Origin: Dermatophilus congolensis
GTDB lineage: Bacteria; Actinomycetota; Actinomycetes; Actinomycetales; Dermatophilaceae
NCBI GenBank assembly: GCA_030538115.1
Contig: JAUNUP010000031.1
Span: 1-33,720 of the forward strand
DNA length: 33,720 bases
Direction: 5' to 3'
The notes beneath the pieces were generated by a model that was given only the letters and a program-made list of their open reading frames with translations, did no database searches and was not told where the DNA came from. Each line of letters starts with the position of its first letter. Positions within the stretch are counted from its first letter, which is position 1. This document shows, in pieces, positions 1 through 7,163 of the stretch. A program made the translations under genes and the position numbers.

Positions 1-112
1 CGCGCTGCCGTACCTGCGCAAGTGCCATGGAACAGGGGTCGGGTGGCCTGTCGCGCAGGTCGCTCGCCCTCCCGTCACGCGGATGTCGCCACGGCCGGGC
101 CACAATGGGGCC

Positions 113-937
113 ATGCGACCACGACAGCGCGACATCATCGCCGAGTTCGGCGTCCTCCCGCAGATCGACCCTGCCCATGAGGTCGAGCGGCGTGTGCAGT
201 TTCTCGCCGACTACCTGGCCGCGACCCGAGCCAAGGGGTACGGACTCGGCATCTCCGGCGGCCTCGACTCCACGCTGGCGGGCCGGTTGGCGCAGCTCGC
301 CGTGGAGAAGGTACGCGCGGAGGGCGGCCAGGCCACCTTCGTGGCCGTGCGCCTGCCGTACAAGGTGCAGCACGACGAGGCCGACGCCGCGGCGGCGATG
401 ACGTTCGTTGCGGCCGACGAGGAGGTCACGTACAACGTCGCGCCCGCGGTCGACGGGTTCGAGGCCGAGTTCGATCGCGTCATCGACACTCCGATGACCG
501 ACTTCACCAAGGGCAACACCAAGGCCCGCCTGCGCATGGTGGCCCAGTACTCGATCGCCGGAGACCGCGGCCTGCTCGTCATCGGCACCGACCACGCGGC
601 CGAGTCCGTGACCGGCTTCTTCACCAAGTTCGGAGACGGCGCCGCCGACATCCTGCCCCTCTCCGGGCTCAACAAGCGCCAGAACCGCGCCCTGCTGCAG
701 CATCTCGGAGCCGAGGAGCGCCTCTGGGCGAAGGTGCCCACCGCCGACCTGCTCGACCTCAACGTCGGCCGCACCGACGAGGACGAACTGGGCCTGCGCT
801 ACGACGACATCGACGACTACCTCGAAGGCCGCGAAGTCCCCGAGGCCGTCGCCGAAAAGATCGAGGGCATTTGGTGGCGCAGCCGGCACAAGCGCACCGT
901 GCCGGTCACCGTGCACGACACGTGGTGGCGCCCCTGA
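113..937 (+). CDS. nadE: NH3-dependent NAD+ synthetase
   Basis: This enzyme makes NAD+ from deamido-NAD+, ATP and ammonia, the last step of NAD biosynthesis in the cytoplasm. The 274-residue product has the N-type ATP pyrophosphatase loop GISGGLDST at residues 46-54. It aligns end to end by eye with the E. coli NadE pattern ([21 protein letters not shown] near the N-terminus). It lacks the N-terminal nitrilase/glutaminase domain of the long mycobacterial NadE, so it should use free ammonia. I chose the ATG at 113 because similarity to the family begins there. The frame is open upstream to the window edge, and an ATG at 83 would add ten unrelated residues. The ribosome binding site is weak. 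The gene converges on ligD, and its stop lies at the edge of a tandem repeat. pncB, another NAD gene, is 24 kb away. Bases 1-112 hold nothing I recognise. Confidence 0.95.
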   Translation: MRPRQRDIIAEFGVLPQIDPAHEVERRVQFLADYLAATRAKGYGLGISGGLDSTLAGRLAQLAVEKVRAEGGQATFVAVRLPYKVQHDEADAAAAMTFVAADEEVTYNVAPAVDGFEAEFDRVIDTPMTDFTKGNTKARLRMVAQYSIAGDRGLLVIGTDHAAESVTGFFTKFGDGAADILPLSGLNKRQNRALLQHLGAEERLWAKVPTADLLDLNVGRTDEDELGLRYDDIDDYLEGREVPEAVAEKIEGIWWRSRHKRTVPVTVHDTWWRP

Positions 938-1100
938 GCCTCACTCCTCAGATCACACGAGGGCGGCCTCGGCCTCGCGTCGCTCCGCGATCGGGATTCT
1001 CACTACTCCCAGCGCACGTGCTCGGGTTCGCGTCGCGTCCCCCCGCGACCGGGAGCCTCACTCCTCCCAGCGCACATGCGCGGGGTCCGCGTCGTCGCGC
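926..1100. repeat. Three degenerate ~58-bp tandem repeat units spanning the nadE/ligD 3' ends
   Basis: Three head-to-tail units can be aligned: roughly 926-984, 985-1042 and 1043-1100. The second and third units match at about 50 of 58 positions and share CTCCCAGCGCAC. The first unit is more diverged but keeps GAGCCTCACTCCTC (936-949), identical to 1054-1067 in the third unit. The third unit carries the last codons and stop of ligD. The second unit still encodes a copy of that C-terminal end (HVRWE then stop) in the ligD direction, so the repeat looks like duplication of the ligD 3' end. No clear terminator hairpin is visible between the two convergent genes. Confidence 0.75.
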
Positions 1101-3505
1101 CAGCCGCGCCACACAGCGTGGCGGAGGAGGCCGTCGCCCGTCCGCTCGGCGAACGTGACCTCTCCGACCTGCGTCGGCTCGACCCACGTCGCGTCGCGCC
1201 GGTCGGCCTCGGGGACGTCGTCCACGGGCGTCGTCTCGCGCACGAGCGCCCCGAGGCGCTCCGCCGCCGCTGCCAGGGCGCGCTCACTGAACCCCGTACC
1301 CACGCGCCCCGCGTACCGCAGCGCTCCGTCGTCCTGCACTGCGACCAGCAGCGACGCGAACGGCCGGTCGGCCGTCGAGGCCCGCATCCCGATCACGACG
1401 ACGTCCTGCGTGCGCGCGTGTTTGATCTTGATCCACGCTTTCGAGCGGGTTCCCGGCCGGTACGTGCTCGTCGCCCGCTTGGCGATGATGCCTTCGAGCC
1501 GCAGGTCACGGCTCGCGTCGAGAGCCTGCCGTGCGACGCCCGCTCCGCCGGAGAACGACTCCGGCACGTGCACCCGCTCGCCGGGCCGCACGAGCGTCTC
1601 CAGCCGTTGCCGCCGCTCCGTGTACGGCCGACGCAGGAGCGAGGCACCACCGGCATGGAGCACGTCGAACACGAGCAGGTCGACGGGTGTTCGCGCCGCC
1701 TCCGCCTCCACCTCGGCCCGCTTCGTCAGGCCCATGCGGCGCTGCAGCAGGCCGAAATCGGGGTGGCCCTCGCGCATCGCGACGATCTCCCCGTCGAGGA
1801 CGCACGGCTCGTCGACGAGGCCGAGCAACTCCGCGGCCTCGGGGTACGTGCGCGTGACGTCTCGGCCACTGCGGCTGCGCACGAGCACGGCGCCGGCGGC
1901 GGTGTCGACCGAGACGACGGCCCGCACCCCGTCCCACTTCATCTCGTACCGCCACTCCTCGCGCGACGAGAGCGAGGTGAGATCGCCCAGTGTGGCGAGC
2001 ATCGGCTCCACTGCGGGCAACTCCGCGGAGTCCGGCGGCGCCGACGCCGGGGCCGACACCCCTTTCGACGCGGGGGTCGTTTTCTCTCTCGACGCCACGT
2101 TCGACGCCGACGTCTCCGCCTGCATCCGGTGGATGAGCCAGTTCCGCCGGTCCCCCATGCCTTTCGTGAGAATGAGCGCGAACCGGTAGGGCTCGCCCCC
2201 GAGCCCGCCGTCGGGACGGCCGTGGAGGATGGCGATCACCTCGCCCTCACGCCACTTCTCGAGCGTGTACGTGCCGGAATCCCAGATGCTCACCTCCCCT
2301 GCTCCGTACTCGCCGCGCGGGATCGTGCCTTCGAACGTGCCGTACTCGAGGGGATGGTCTTCGGTCTGCACCGCGAGCCGGTTCTTCTCCCCCGACATCG
2401 GCGGGCCCTTGGGGATCGCCCACGATACGAGTACCCCGTCGCGTTCGAGCCGGAAGTCCCAGTGGAGGCGCCGGGCGTGGTGTTCCTGGATGACGAACGT
2501 CGGCTCGCCTCCGTCGCGCACCGCCGGCGCGTCGGTTGGCACGGGCTCGGGTGTCTTCGCCGCGTCGCGCATCGACCGGTAGGTGCTCAGACGGTCGGGC
2601 TCCGGGGCAGTCACGTCGCCGGTGAACCCGAGCGGCCCCATGGGGTCGACATCGAGCCGCTTCAGCACCTGCTCGTGGTCGAGTTGGGCGAGGTCGGGTG
2701 CGTCGATCTCCTCCCAGGTGCGAGGAGCCGCCACGAGAGGCCGGTCGCGTCCGCGCAGCGAGTACGGCGCGACCGTCGTCTTCGAGGCCGAGTTCTGGCT
2801 CCAGTCGACGAGCACCTTGCCGCCGCGCAACGACCTCTTCTGCGTGGAGACGAGAAGGTCGGGGTGGTCGGCCTCGAGTGCCCTCGCCAGCTCGCGCGCG
2901 ACCGCGCTGACCTCCTCGCTCGTGTTCGTGCCCGGCAGACCGGCATACAGGTGGATGCCCTTCGAACCCGAGGTCACCGGAAAGCTCGCCAGCCCCATGT
3001 CGTCGAGCAGCGCCCGACACAGGCGCGCGACCTCAGCGCACTCGGGCAGGCCCGCCCCCGGCCCCGGGTCGAGGTCGAGCACGAGCCGGTCGGGGTTGCG
3101 CCGCTCTCCCTCGGAGTCGAACCGCCACTGCGGCGTGTGAATCTCGAGGGCAGCTACCTGCCCCAGCCACGCAAGCACGGCCACCTCATTGATGAGGGGA
3201 TACATCGCGGCCCGGTGACTGTGCTCGATGCGGAAGCGGGGCACCCATTCGGGCGCGTACGTCTCAAGGTTCTTGACGAAGAAGACCTCGCCCGGCTCCT
3301 CCGGCGTGCCTACGCCGTCGGGCCAGCGCTTGCGGGTCGCGGGACGCCACGCCACCTGCGGCACCATGAGCGGAGCGACCTGCTGGTAGTAGGCGATGAC
3401 GTCGCCCTTGGTCGTGCCCGTGGCGGGGTAGAGCACCTTGTCAAGGCTCGTCACGCGCAGCCGCCGCCCGCCGACCTCCACGTACTGCCCGCTCGAACCG
3501 GCCAT
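1058..3505 (-). CDS. ligD: LigD multifunctional NHEJ DNA ligase (polymerase, phosphoesterase, ligase)
   Basis: LigD processes and seals double-strand breaks held by Ku. The 815-residue protein has the three-domain order of the mycobacterial enzyme. The primase-type polymerase domain is at about residues 8-300, with catalytic DLD at 144-146 and SGSKGIHLY at 179-187. The 3'-phosphoesterase domain is at about 335-460 (HHARRLHWDFRLE at 342-354). The ATP-dependent ligase is at about 500-810, with the nucleotidyl lysine K523 in YEMKWDGVRA and the later motif EGIIAKR. Ala/Ser/Pro-rich linkers separate the domains. The ATG at 3505 is preceded by GGGAGG four bases upstream, and similarity starts there; a longer frame to 3574 lacks family support. 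It is divergent from ku across an 800-bp spacer, the usual partner arrangement. All catalytic residues I can check are present. Confidence 0.97.
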   Translation of the reverse strand: MAGSSGQYVEVGGRRLRVTSLDKVLYPATGTTKGDVIAYYQQVAPLMVPQVAWRPATRKRWPDGVGTPEEPGEVFFVKNLETYAPEWVPRFRIEHSHRAAMYPLINEVAVLAWLGQVAALEIHTPQWRFDSEGERRNPDRLVLDLDPGPGAGLPECAEVARLCRALLDDMGLASFPVTSGSKGIHLYAGLPGTNTSEEVSAVARELARALEADHPDLLVSTQKRSLRGGKVLVDWSQNSASKTTVAPYSLRGRDRPLVAAPRTWEEIDAPDLAQLDHEQVLKRLDVDPMGPLGFTGDVTAPEPDRLSTYRSMRDAAKTPEPVPTDAPAVRDGGEPTFVIQEHHARRLHWDFRLERDGVLVSWAIPKGPPMSGEKNRLAVQTEDHPLEYGTFEGTIPRGEYGAGEVSIWDSGTYTLEKWREGEVIAILHGRPDGGLGGEPYRFALILTKGMGDRRNWLIHRMQAETSASNVASREKTTPASKGVSAPASAPPDSAELPAVEPMLATLGDLTSLSSREEWRYEMKWDGVRAVVSVDTAAGAVLVRSRSGRDVTRTYPEAAELLGLVDEPCVLDGEIVAMREGHPDFGLLQRRMGLTKRAEVEAEAARTPVDLLVFDVLHAGGASLLRRPYTERRQRLETLVRPGERVHVPESFSGGAGVARQALDASRDLRLEGIIAKRATSTYRPGTRSKAWIKIKHARTQDVVVIGMRASTADRPFASLLVAVQDDGALRYAGRVGTGFSERALAAAAERLGALVRETTPVDDVPEADRRDATWVEPTQVGEVTFAERTGDGLLRHAVWRGWRDDADPAHVRWEE

Positions 3506-3529
3506 CGCGCCTCCCGAGAATCGCCCCAC

Positions 3530-3541
3530 CTGCAGCGTCAC
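3530..3541 (-). promoter_or_regulatory. 12-bp box upstream of ligD, shared with ku
   Basis: Read in the ligD direction this is GTGACGCTGCAG, ending 24 bases before the ligD ATG. The same 12 bases occur in the same orientation upstream of ku at 4263-4274. The match is exact; a regulatory role is inference only. Confidence 0.35.
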
Positions 3542-3561
3542 ACGACGACGACCGCAACGCC

Positions 3562-3597
3562 ATCGCGGCACCACCGAGTGACGGGAAATCCAACCCG
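3562..3597 (+). repeat. Imperfect direct repeat, copy 1 (ligD side)
   Basis: The block contains CCGAGTGACGGGA and matches 4210-4244 at about 30 of 36 positions, including CATCG, GGCACC and AACCCG. The two copies bracket about 610 bp containing a regulator remnant and an inverted repeat. They could be remnants of attachment sites of a decayed element, or a dispersed intergenic repeat. Read on the minus strand, the GGGTTGGATTTCCC part resembles a tRNA T-arm, but no complete tRNA is present. Confidence 0.6.
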
Positions 3598-3707
3598 CGT
3601 ATCGAGCCTAGGAATGCTGCCAATGGCAAGCAAGAGCGCGGCTGACCTGCGGCGGAGTGCTCCGTGAGTGACCCTGATTGCCCCCGATTTCCCGGTGCTT
3701 GTCGTGC

Positions 3708-3836
3708 ACGCGCGGTCATGCGGGCGACGCCGTGCTCGCTCATCAGGGCGTTTTCGCCGGGGAGCTGGTCGTCGGGAGCGTAGCTGCCAGAGCTGATGGC
3801 AGCACGCAGTGCCGCTGCGATGTCCGTGGCGGTCAT
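3708..3836 (-). pseudogene. GntR-family regulator remnant (N-terminal HTH piece only)
   Basis: From the ATG at 3836 (minus) about 43 residues read like the start of a GntR winged-helix regulator: MTATDIAAALRAAISSGSYA, then DDQLPGENALMSEHGVARMT. These match the family pattern of a helix, a glycine turn, then LPGENALMxEHGVARMTAR. In GntR proteins the next residues would complete the recognition helix and lead to an effector domain. Here the similarity stops after MTAR and the frame continues with unrelated low-complexity sequence, so most of the gene is missing. A shifted frame from about 3700 down to 3612 reads KHREIGGNQGHSRSTPPQ and ends in TAG; I do not recognise it with certainty. A purine-rich stretch (GAGAGC) upstream of the ATG could be its old ribosome binding site. 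It is probably non-functional, although a very short peptide cannot be excluded. Confidence 0.55.
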
Positions 3837-4010
3837 AGGTGTCTTGCTCTCACTCGTGGAGAGGCAGTGGGCCGACGTCGAGAAGCAGGCCGCCGATGGC
3901 CAGAGAGAGAAGGGCGCGTGAGTGTGTGGGGTTGCACGGGGGGTTGCACGCACCGACCTGGTGGCGATCAACGCGGGAGGGGGAATGTCGAGGGAGCCAC
4001 TCACCAGCAC

Positions 4011-4106
4011 GTTGCGACATGAGGGATGCACTTCTCGGGGGCCTGGCCACGTTCACCTAGGTGGATGCGCGCGGGCCCGCATGAACTGCATCCTTCATGT
4101 CGCAAC
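4011..4106. repeat. 20-bp inverted repeat pair in the ligD-ku spacer
   Basis: The left arm at 4011-4030 is GTTGCGACATGAGGGATGCA. The right arm at 4087-4106 is its reverse complement with one mismatch (19 of 20). The 56-bp centre contains smaller palindromes (CACCTAGGTG, GCGGGCCCGC). The spacer is too long for a normal terminator. A dispersed repeat, a pair of regulator binding sites, or the ends of a small lost element are all possible. Confidence 0.7.
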
Positions 4107-4209
4107 GCCCGGCACAGGCGGCCTGCGGGGGTGCCCGAAGCGTGCACGTGCCCGTTCGGCCGGGTCGAGGGGCAGACGACAAGAAGGCCCCCAGGCCTCC
4201 GACCTGGTG

Positions 4210-4244
4210 CATCGTGGCACCCCCGAGTGACGGGAGACGAACCC
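4210..4244 (+). repeat. Imperfect direct repeat, copy 2 (ku side), extending into a hairpin
   Basis: This is the partner of the block at 3562-3597. In this copy, GAGTGACGGG at 4225-4234 pairs with CCCGTTACTC at 4242-4251 around a 7-base loop, with one G-T pair. The other copy keeps the left arm but only part of the right arm. It lies about 60 bases upstream of the ku start, so it could also be an operator. Confidence 0.55.
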
Positions 4245-4262
4245 GTTACTCACCCGCACCCG

Positions 4263-4274
4263 GTGACGCTGCAG
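4263..4274 (+). promoter_or_regulatory. 12-bp box upstream of ku, shared with ligD
   Basis: GTGACGCTGCAG lies 35 bases before the ku ATG and is identical, in gene orientation, to the box 24 bases before ligD. This is a candidate shared control element for the two end-joining genes, or part of a common promoter. The identity is seen directly; the function is inferred. Confidence 0.35.
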
Positions 4275-4309
4275 TATCGCCTCGGCGGGTTCGGTGCCAC
4301 ACTGCACGG

Positions 4310-5326
4310 ATGAGGAGCATCTGGACCGGGGCCATATCGTTCGGGCTGGTCAACGTACCCGTGAAGGTCTACTCGGCCACGGAGGACCACGACGTGTCCC
4401 TCCACCAGGTACACGGCGCCGACGGCGGCCGCATCCGCTACCAGCGCCGCTGCGAGGTGTGCGACGAGATCGTCGAGTACGCCGACATCCAGCGCGCCTA
4501 CGACGACGGAGAGCGCACGGTCGTGCTCACCGACGACGACCTCGACTCCCTGCCGTCGGAGAAGTCGAAGGAGATCGAGGTCGTGCAGTTCGTGCCCGCC
4601 GACCAGATCGACCCGTTGCTCCACGACCGCTCGTACTACCTCGCCTCCGACGCGAAGTCGCCGAAGGCGTACTCGCTGCTGTGCAAGACCCTCGACTCGA
4701 CGTCTCTCGTCGCGGTCGTCAAGTTCGCGCTGCGCCAGCGCACTCGCCTCGGGATGCTGTCGGTGCGCGACGGGGTGCTCGTGCTGCAGTCGCTCCTGTG
4801 GCCCGACGAAATCCGCGAGGCCGACTTCGAGCCGGCCACGGCTAAGGTCTCGCAGCAAGAATTGAAGATGAGCAAGACCCTCGTCGAGAGCTACACCACC
4901 GACTTCACCCCCGAGGAGTTCACGGACGAATACCAAGACGAACTCCGCAAACTCATCGACGCGAAGCTGGAGCAGGGCGACGCCCTCGACACGGCGGCCA
5001 CGTTCGGCGAGGACTCGCGCGCGTCGGGCGAGGGCGAGGTCGTCGACCTCATGACGGCGCTGAAGAACTCCCTCGAACGCAAGCGATCGGGCGGCGGCTC
5101 CGGCGGCAGCGGCACGTCCGACGATGCTGACGCGCCACAGAAGGCGCAGAAAACACAGAAGGCGCAGAAGCCGAAAGCCGGCGAGAAGAGTGGCAAGAAG
5201 GCGCCGTCGACACCTACGACGCGGAAACCCGGCAAGGCCGCGGGCGCGAAGAAGTCTGCGGCGAAGCAGTCCACGGCGGAAAAGACCGGCACGAAGAAGT
5301 CGTCAGGCGCGTCGAAGTCGGCCTGA
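4310..5326 (+). CDS. ku: Ku homodimer, NHEJ DNA end-binding protein
   Basis: Bacterial Ku threads onto broken DNA ends as a ring-shaped homodimer and recruits LigD. The 338-residue product has the complete Ku core at about residues 1-258: MRSIWTGAISFGLVNVPVKV at the N-terminus, then YQRRCEVCDEIVEY and the conserved region ending LMTALKNSLERKR. Residues 259-338 are a Gly/Ser hinge followed by a lysine-, alanine- and threonine-rich tail resembling histone H1 or HU tails. Such tails occur on Ku of some actinobacteria and help DNA binding and sliding. The start at 4310 matches the invariant family N-terminus, and the frame upstream is non-homologous. It is divergent from ligD, supporting a two-gene end-joining system. 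The tail could vary between strains because its codons are repetitive. Confidence 0.96.
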   Translation: MRSIWTGAISFGLVNVPVKVYSATEDHDVSLHQVHGADGGRIRYQRRCEVCDEIVEYADIQRAYDDGERTVVLTDDDLDSLPSEKSKEIEVVQFVPADQIDPLLHDRSYYLASDAKSPKAYSLLCKTLDSTSLVAVVKFALRQRTRLGMLSVRDGVLVLQSLLWPDEIREADFEPATAKVSQQELKMSKTLVESYTTDFTPEEFTDEYQDELRKLIDAKLEQGDALDTAATFGEDSRASGEGEVVDLMTALKNSLERKRSGGGSGGSGTSDDADAPQKAQKTQKAQKPKAGEKSGKKAPSTPTTRKPGKAAGAKKSAAKQSTAEKTGTKKSSGASKSA

Positions 5327-5357
5327 GTCGCCGTGTCGATCACCGCTGCGACCTGGA

Positions 5358-5373
5358 ATACCCTGAGGGGCAT
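5358..5373. promoter_or_regulatory. Possible CsoR-type copper operator upstream of copC
   Basis: ATACCCTGAGGGGCAT is an imperfect palindrome (ATACCC-N4-GGGCAT) about 46 bases before the CopC-domain gene. Actinobacterial CsoR copper repressors bind GC-rich palindromes flanked by TA, of the general type TACCC...GGGTA. The resemblance and the copper-related downstream gene suggest an operator, but the match is short. Confidence 0.3.
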
Positions 5374-5419
5374 TGAGCCTTCTAGACCGTCATTCTCTTG
5401 CACGTCCACGGGAGTCGAA

Positions 5420-6016
5420 ATGCAGCTTCAGGGCCGCCCGGCCGCACTGTTCACCGCCCTGCTGGCAGCGCTTCTGCTGGCGTTTTCGGTGGTCGGGGCT
5501 CCCCCTGCGTCGGCGCACGCACAGCTGGTGCGGTCGACGCCGGCCGACGGTGCGACCCTGGCCACCATGCCCGAGCGGGTGGAGTTCGAGTTCAACGAGG
5601 AGATCAACCCCTCGTTCGCGCAGATCGTCGTCGTCAGCCCCGACTCCACCACCCAGGCCATCGACGCCGTCACGGTCGAGGGACCGAAGGTCAGCGCGGC
5701 GCTACCCGACATGCCCGACGGCACGGTTTCGGCCCGCTACCGCGTCGTCTCCGCAGACGGCCACCCGATCGCCGGCCAGGTGACGTTCACGGTCGGAGAC
5801 GCAGCGACGGCAGCCCCGGCTCCCTCGGCCCCCGCAGCCGACGGCGCGCAGAGCGGAGCGGCTGTTCCCAATGCCGACGAGGCCGCCGACATCGAGGCCG
5901 CGGCATCCTCCAGCCAGGCGCCGAACCTCGGCCCGTACGTGCTGTCGGGCCTGGCCGCAGTTCTCATGGTGGCCTTCGGCGTGTTCATGCTGCGCAGTGA
6001 ACGCCGCAAGCGCTGA
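5420..6016 (+). CDS. CopC-domain copper-binding protein, membrane-anchored
   Basis: This is an exported CopC-family protein of 198 residues. A signal peptide (about 1-32, AALFTALLAALLLAFSVVG then ASAHA) is followed by the CopC Ig-like fold from HAQLVRSTPADGATL to GHPIAGQVTFTV (about 33-127). If cleavage falls after ASA, the mature protein begins with His. An N-terminal His is the classic Cu(II) ligand in CopC, and the GHP His may be another. An Ala/Pro-rich spacer then leads to one transmembrane segment (YVLSGLAAVLMVAFGVFML) and a positive RSERRKR end, so the domain sits outside the membrane. The start at 5420 has GGGAG upstream. CopC proteins take part in copper homeostasis, often with CopD, but no copD or YcnI-type gene is adjacent. 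It follows ku by 93 bp with its own leader. Confidence 0.88.
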   Translation: MQLQGRPAALFTALLAALLLAFSVVGAPPASAHAQLVRSTPADGATLATMPERVEFEFNEEINPSFAQIVVVSPDSTTQAIDAVTVEGPKVSAALPDMPDGTVSARYRVVSADGHPIAGQVTFTVGDAATAAPAPSAPAADGAQSGAAVPNADEAADIEAAASSSQAPNLGPYVLSGLAAVLMVAFGVFMLRSERRKR

Positions 6017-6120
6017 GCACCCCAAAACCGTGCGACGCGGGTGGGCGGAGTCGCTCCCAAGCGTGGGATAAACGTGCGGCCGCGCGCCCACAGCATGCAG
6101 TTTGCGCGGAGTAAACGCGA

Positions 6121-6149
6121 AGAGCCACCCCGTTAACCGAGGTGGCTCT
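6121..6149 (-). terminator. Intrinsic terminator downstream of tRNA-Lys
   Basis: AGAGCCACC and GGTGGCTCT form a perfect 9-bp stem around an 11-base loop, 20 bp beyond the 3' end of the minus-strand tRNA-Lys. It may also stop transcripts of the copC-domain gene arriving from the other side. Confidence 0.7.
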
Positions 6150-6169
6150 TGACGTTTGTGCAGTAAGAG

Positions 6170-6242
6170 TGCGCCATCAGGGACTCGAACCCCGAACCCA
6201 GTGATTAAGAGTCACTTGCTCTGCCCATTGAGCTAATGGCGC
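6170..6242 (-). tRNA. tRNA-Lys(CTT)
   Basis: The 73-nt cloverleaf reads on the minus strand. The 7-bp acceptor pairs GCGCCAT with ATGGCGC, and the discriminator is A. The D-arm is GCTC/GAGC. The anticodon stem AGTGA/TCACT encloses loop CTCTTAA, giving anticodon CTT. The T-arm contains GGGTTCGAGTCCC. No CCA is encoded. It decodes AAG, the dominant Lys codon in a high-GC genome. Confidence 0.95.
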
Positions 6243-6391
6243 AACGGGTTAGAACCATACACCCCGCTCGCCTACGACACGAAATCCGCTGGTCAGAACC
6301 CGTTTACGTTCCGCGGAGCGGGGGTCACCCGAAGCTCGCAGAAGTCCGTCGTCGCCGAGAAGTTGAACGGATTCGATGCGCAAAGAAGACG

Positions 6392-6420
6392 CCGCGGTCA
6401 CCCGGGCAGGGTGACCGCGG
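6392..6420 (-). terminator. Intrinsic terminator after the groES-like gene
   Basis: CCGCGGTCACCC pairs perfectly with GGGTGACCGCGG over 12 bp around a 5-base loop. It lies 10 bp downstream of the minus-strand GroES-like stop codon. No strong T-run follows, as is common in actinobacteria. The 150 bp between this and the tRNA-Lys contains no gene I can support. Confidence 0.75.
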
Positions 6421-6430
6421 CGAATCGCGT

Positions 6431-6772
6431 CTAGAGGTACAGGCCTGCGCCCGCGCCGTCGTCTTTCGCGGTGCGCACCGCATGCAGGTCGCGTTCGCGG
6501 GCCAGCACGTACCGGGTGCCGTCGAACTCGACATCCGGCTGCTCTGCCGGGTCGAAGAGCACGCTGTCGCCGAGCTCGACCTGGCGCACGTGCTGCCCCA
6601 CCGCCACGACGTCGGCCCAGGCGAGTCGCTTGCCGAGGCTCGCGGTGGCGGGGATGAGCAGCCCTCCTCCGGTGTGCCGCTCGCCCTCTTTGTCGTCGGG
6701 GCGGAGCAGAACCCGGTCGCCGAGCATGCGAACCGGGAGGTCGTCGGCGCTCCGGGCGCCCGCGTCAGCCAC
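6431..6772 (-). CDS. GroES-like co-chaperonin family protein
   Basis: The 113-residue product has the GroES (Cpn10) fold pattern: MLGDRVLLRPDDKEGERHTG, with the mobile-loop region reading GGGLLIPATA, then ADVVAVGQHV, LGDSVLFDP and a C-terminal RYVLARERDLHAV. Classical GroES is about 95-100 residues and usually precedes groEL. Here no groEL is present, and the mobile loop and roof differ from a canonical GroES, so this may be a paralogue rather than the main co-chaperonin. It starts with GTG at 6772 and overlaps the stop of the upstream DUF3618 gene by 8 bp, which suggests coupled translation. A strong hairpin follows the stop. The assignment to the GroES superfamily is secure; the cellular role is not known. 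Confidence 0.8.
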   Translation of the reverse strand: MADAGARSADDLPVRMLGDRVLLRPDDKEGERHTGGGLLIPATASLGKRLAWADVVAVGQHVRQVELGDSVLFDPAEQPDVEFDGTRYVLARERDLHAVRTAKDDGAGAGLYL

Positions 6773-7031
6773 GAACGCGGCGGTAGATCGCGAGGGCGAT
6801 CAGGCCTGCCACCACGGCGACAGCGGGCCCGACGACCTCGAGCTTGATGTCGCCGCTGTCGGTGTGGGTCGCACTGTGGAAGCCACGGCGGGCGTTCGCC
6901 ATCTGGCGCTGCGCAAGATTCTTGGGCTTCACGCGAAAGGCGAGCTCGTCGACAGTGGCCGCCAGCCGCGCACGCGATTGCTCGATTTCTTTCTCGATGT
7001 CCTGCGTCGACCGGTTGTCAGAGGTGGCCAT
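6765..7031 (-). CDS. DUF3618 family small membrane protein
   Basis: The 88-residue protein opens with the DUF3618 signature: QDIEKEIEQSRARLAATVDE followed by LAFRVKPKNLA. It ends with one predicted transmembrane helix (EVVGPAVAVVAGLIALAIYR) and a short basic tail. The function of the family is unknown. It is typical of actinobacteria and alphaproteobacteria and often lies near other envelope or stress genes. Two in-frame ATGs lie at 7037 and 7031. The second has AAAGGG about seven bases upstream, whereas the same motif is too close to the first, so I chose 7031. The 3' end overlaps the GroES-like gene by 8 bp, forming a two-gene operon divergent from bcp across 132 bp. Confidence 0.82.
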   Translation of the reverse strand: MATSDNRSTQDIEKEIEQSRARLAATVDELAFRVKPKNLAQRQMANARRGFHSATHTDSGDIKLEVVGPAVAVVAGLIALAIYRRVRG

Positions 7032-7163
7032 GAACATGCCCTTTCGCTGTTGGTGGTCCCGCCGACGTTAATCTACTGCCAATACGTGCAACTCTCAGGG
7101 GCACCACGCGCGCCCCGGCACAGACAACGCCGCGCAGCGGCCGACACCATGCAGGGGGCATCC

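Noticed and set aside
1076..3667. Long open frame on the plus strand opposite ligD
   Set aside because: It is a shadow of the GC-biased codons of ligD; its arginine- and histidine-rich translation has no recognisable motif, and ligD shows full catalytic motifs on the other strand.
3541..4244. Possible tRNA gene or CRISPR-like repeat in the ligD-ku spacer
   Set aside because: The T-arm-like piece lacks an acceptor and anticodon arm, and only two repeat copies exist without spacers, so neither a tRNA nor an array can be supported.
4250..4936. Open frame on the minus strand opposite ku
   Set aside because: Complement of a strongly coding, motif-bearing Ku gene; no independent similarity or start signal.
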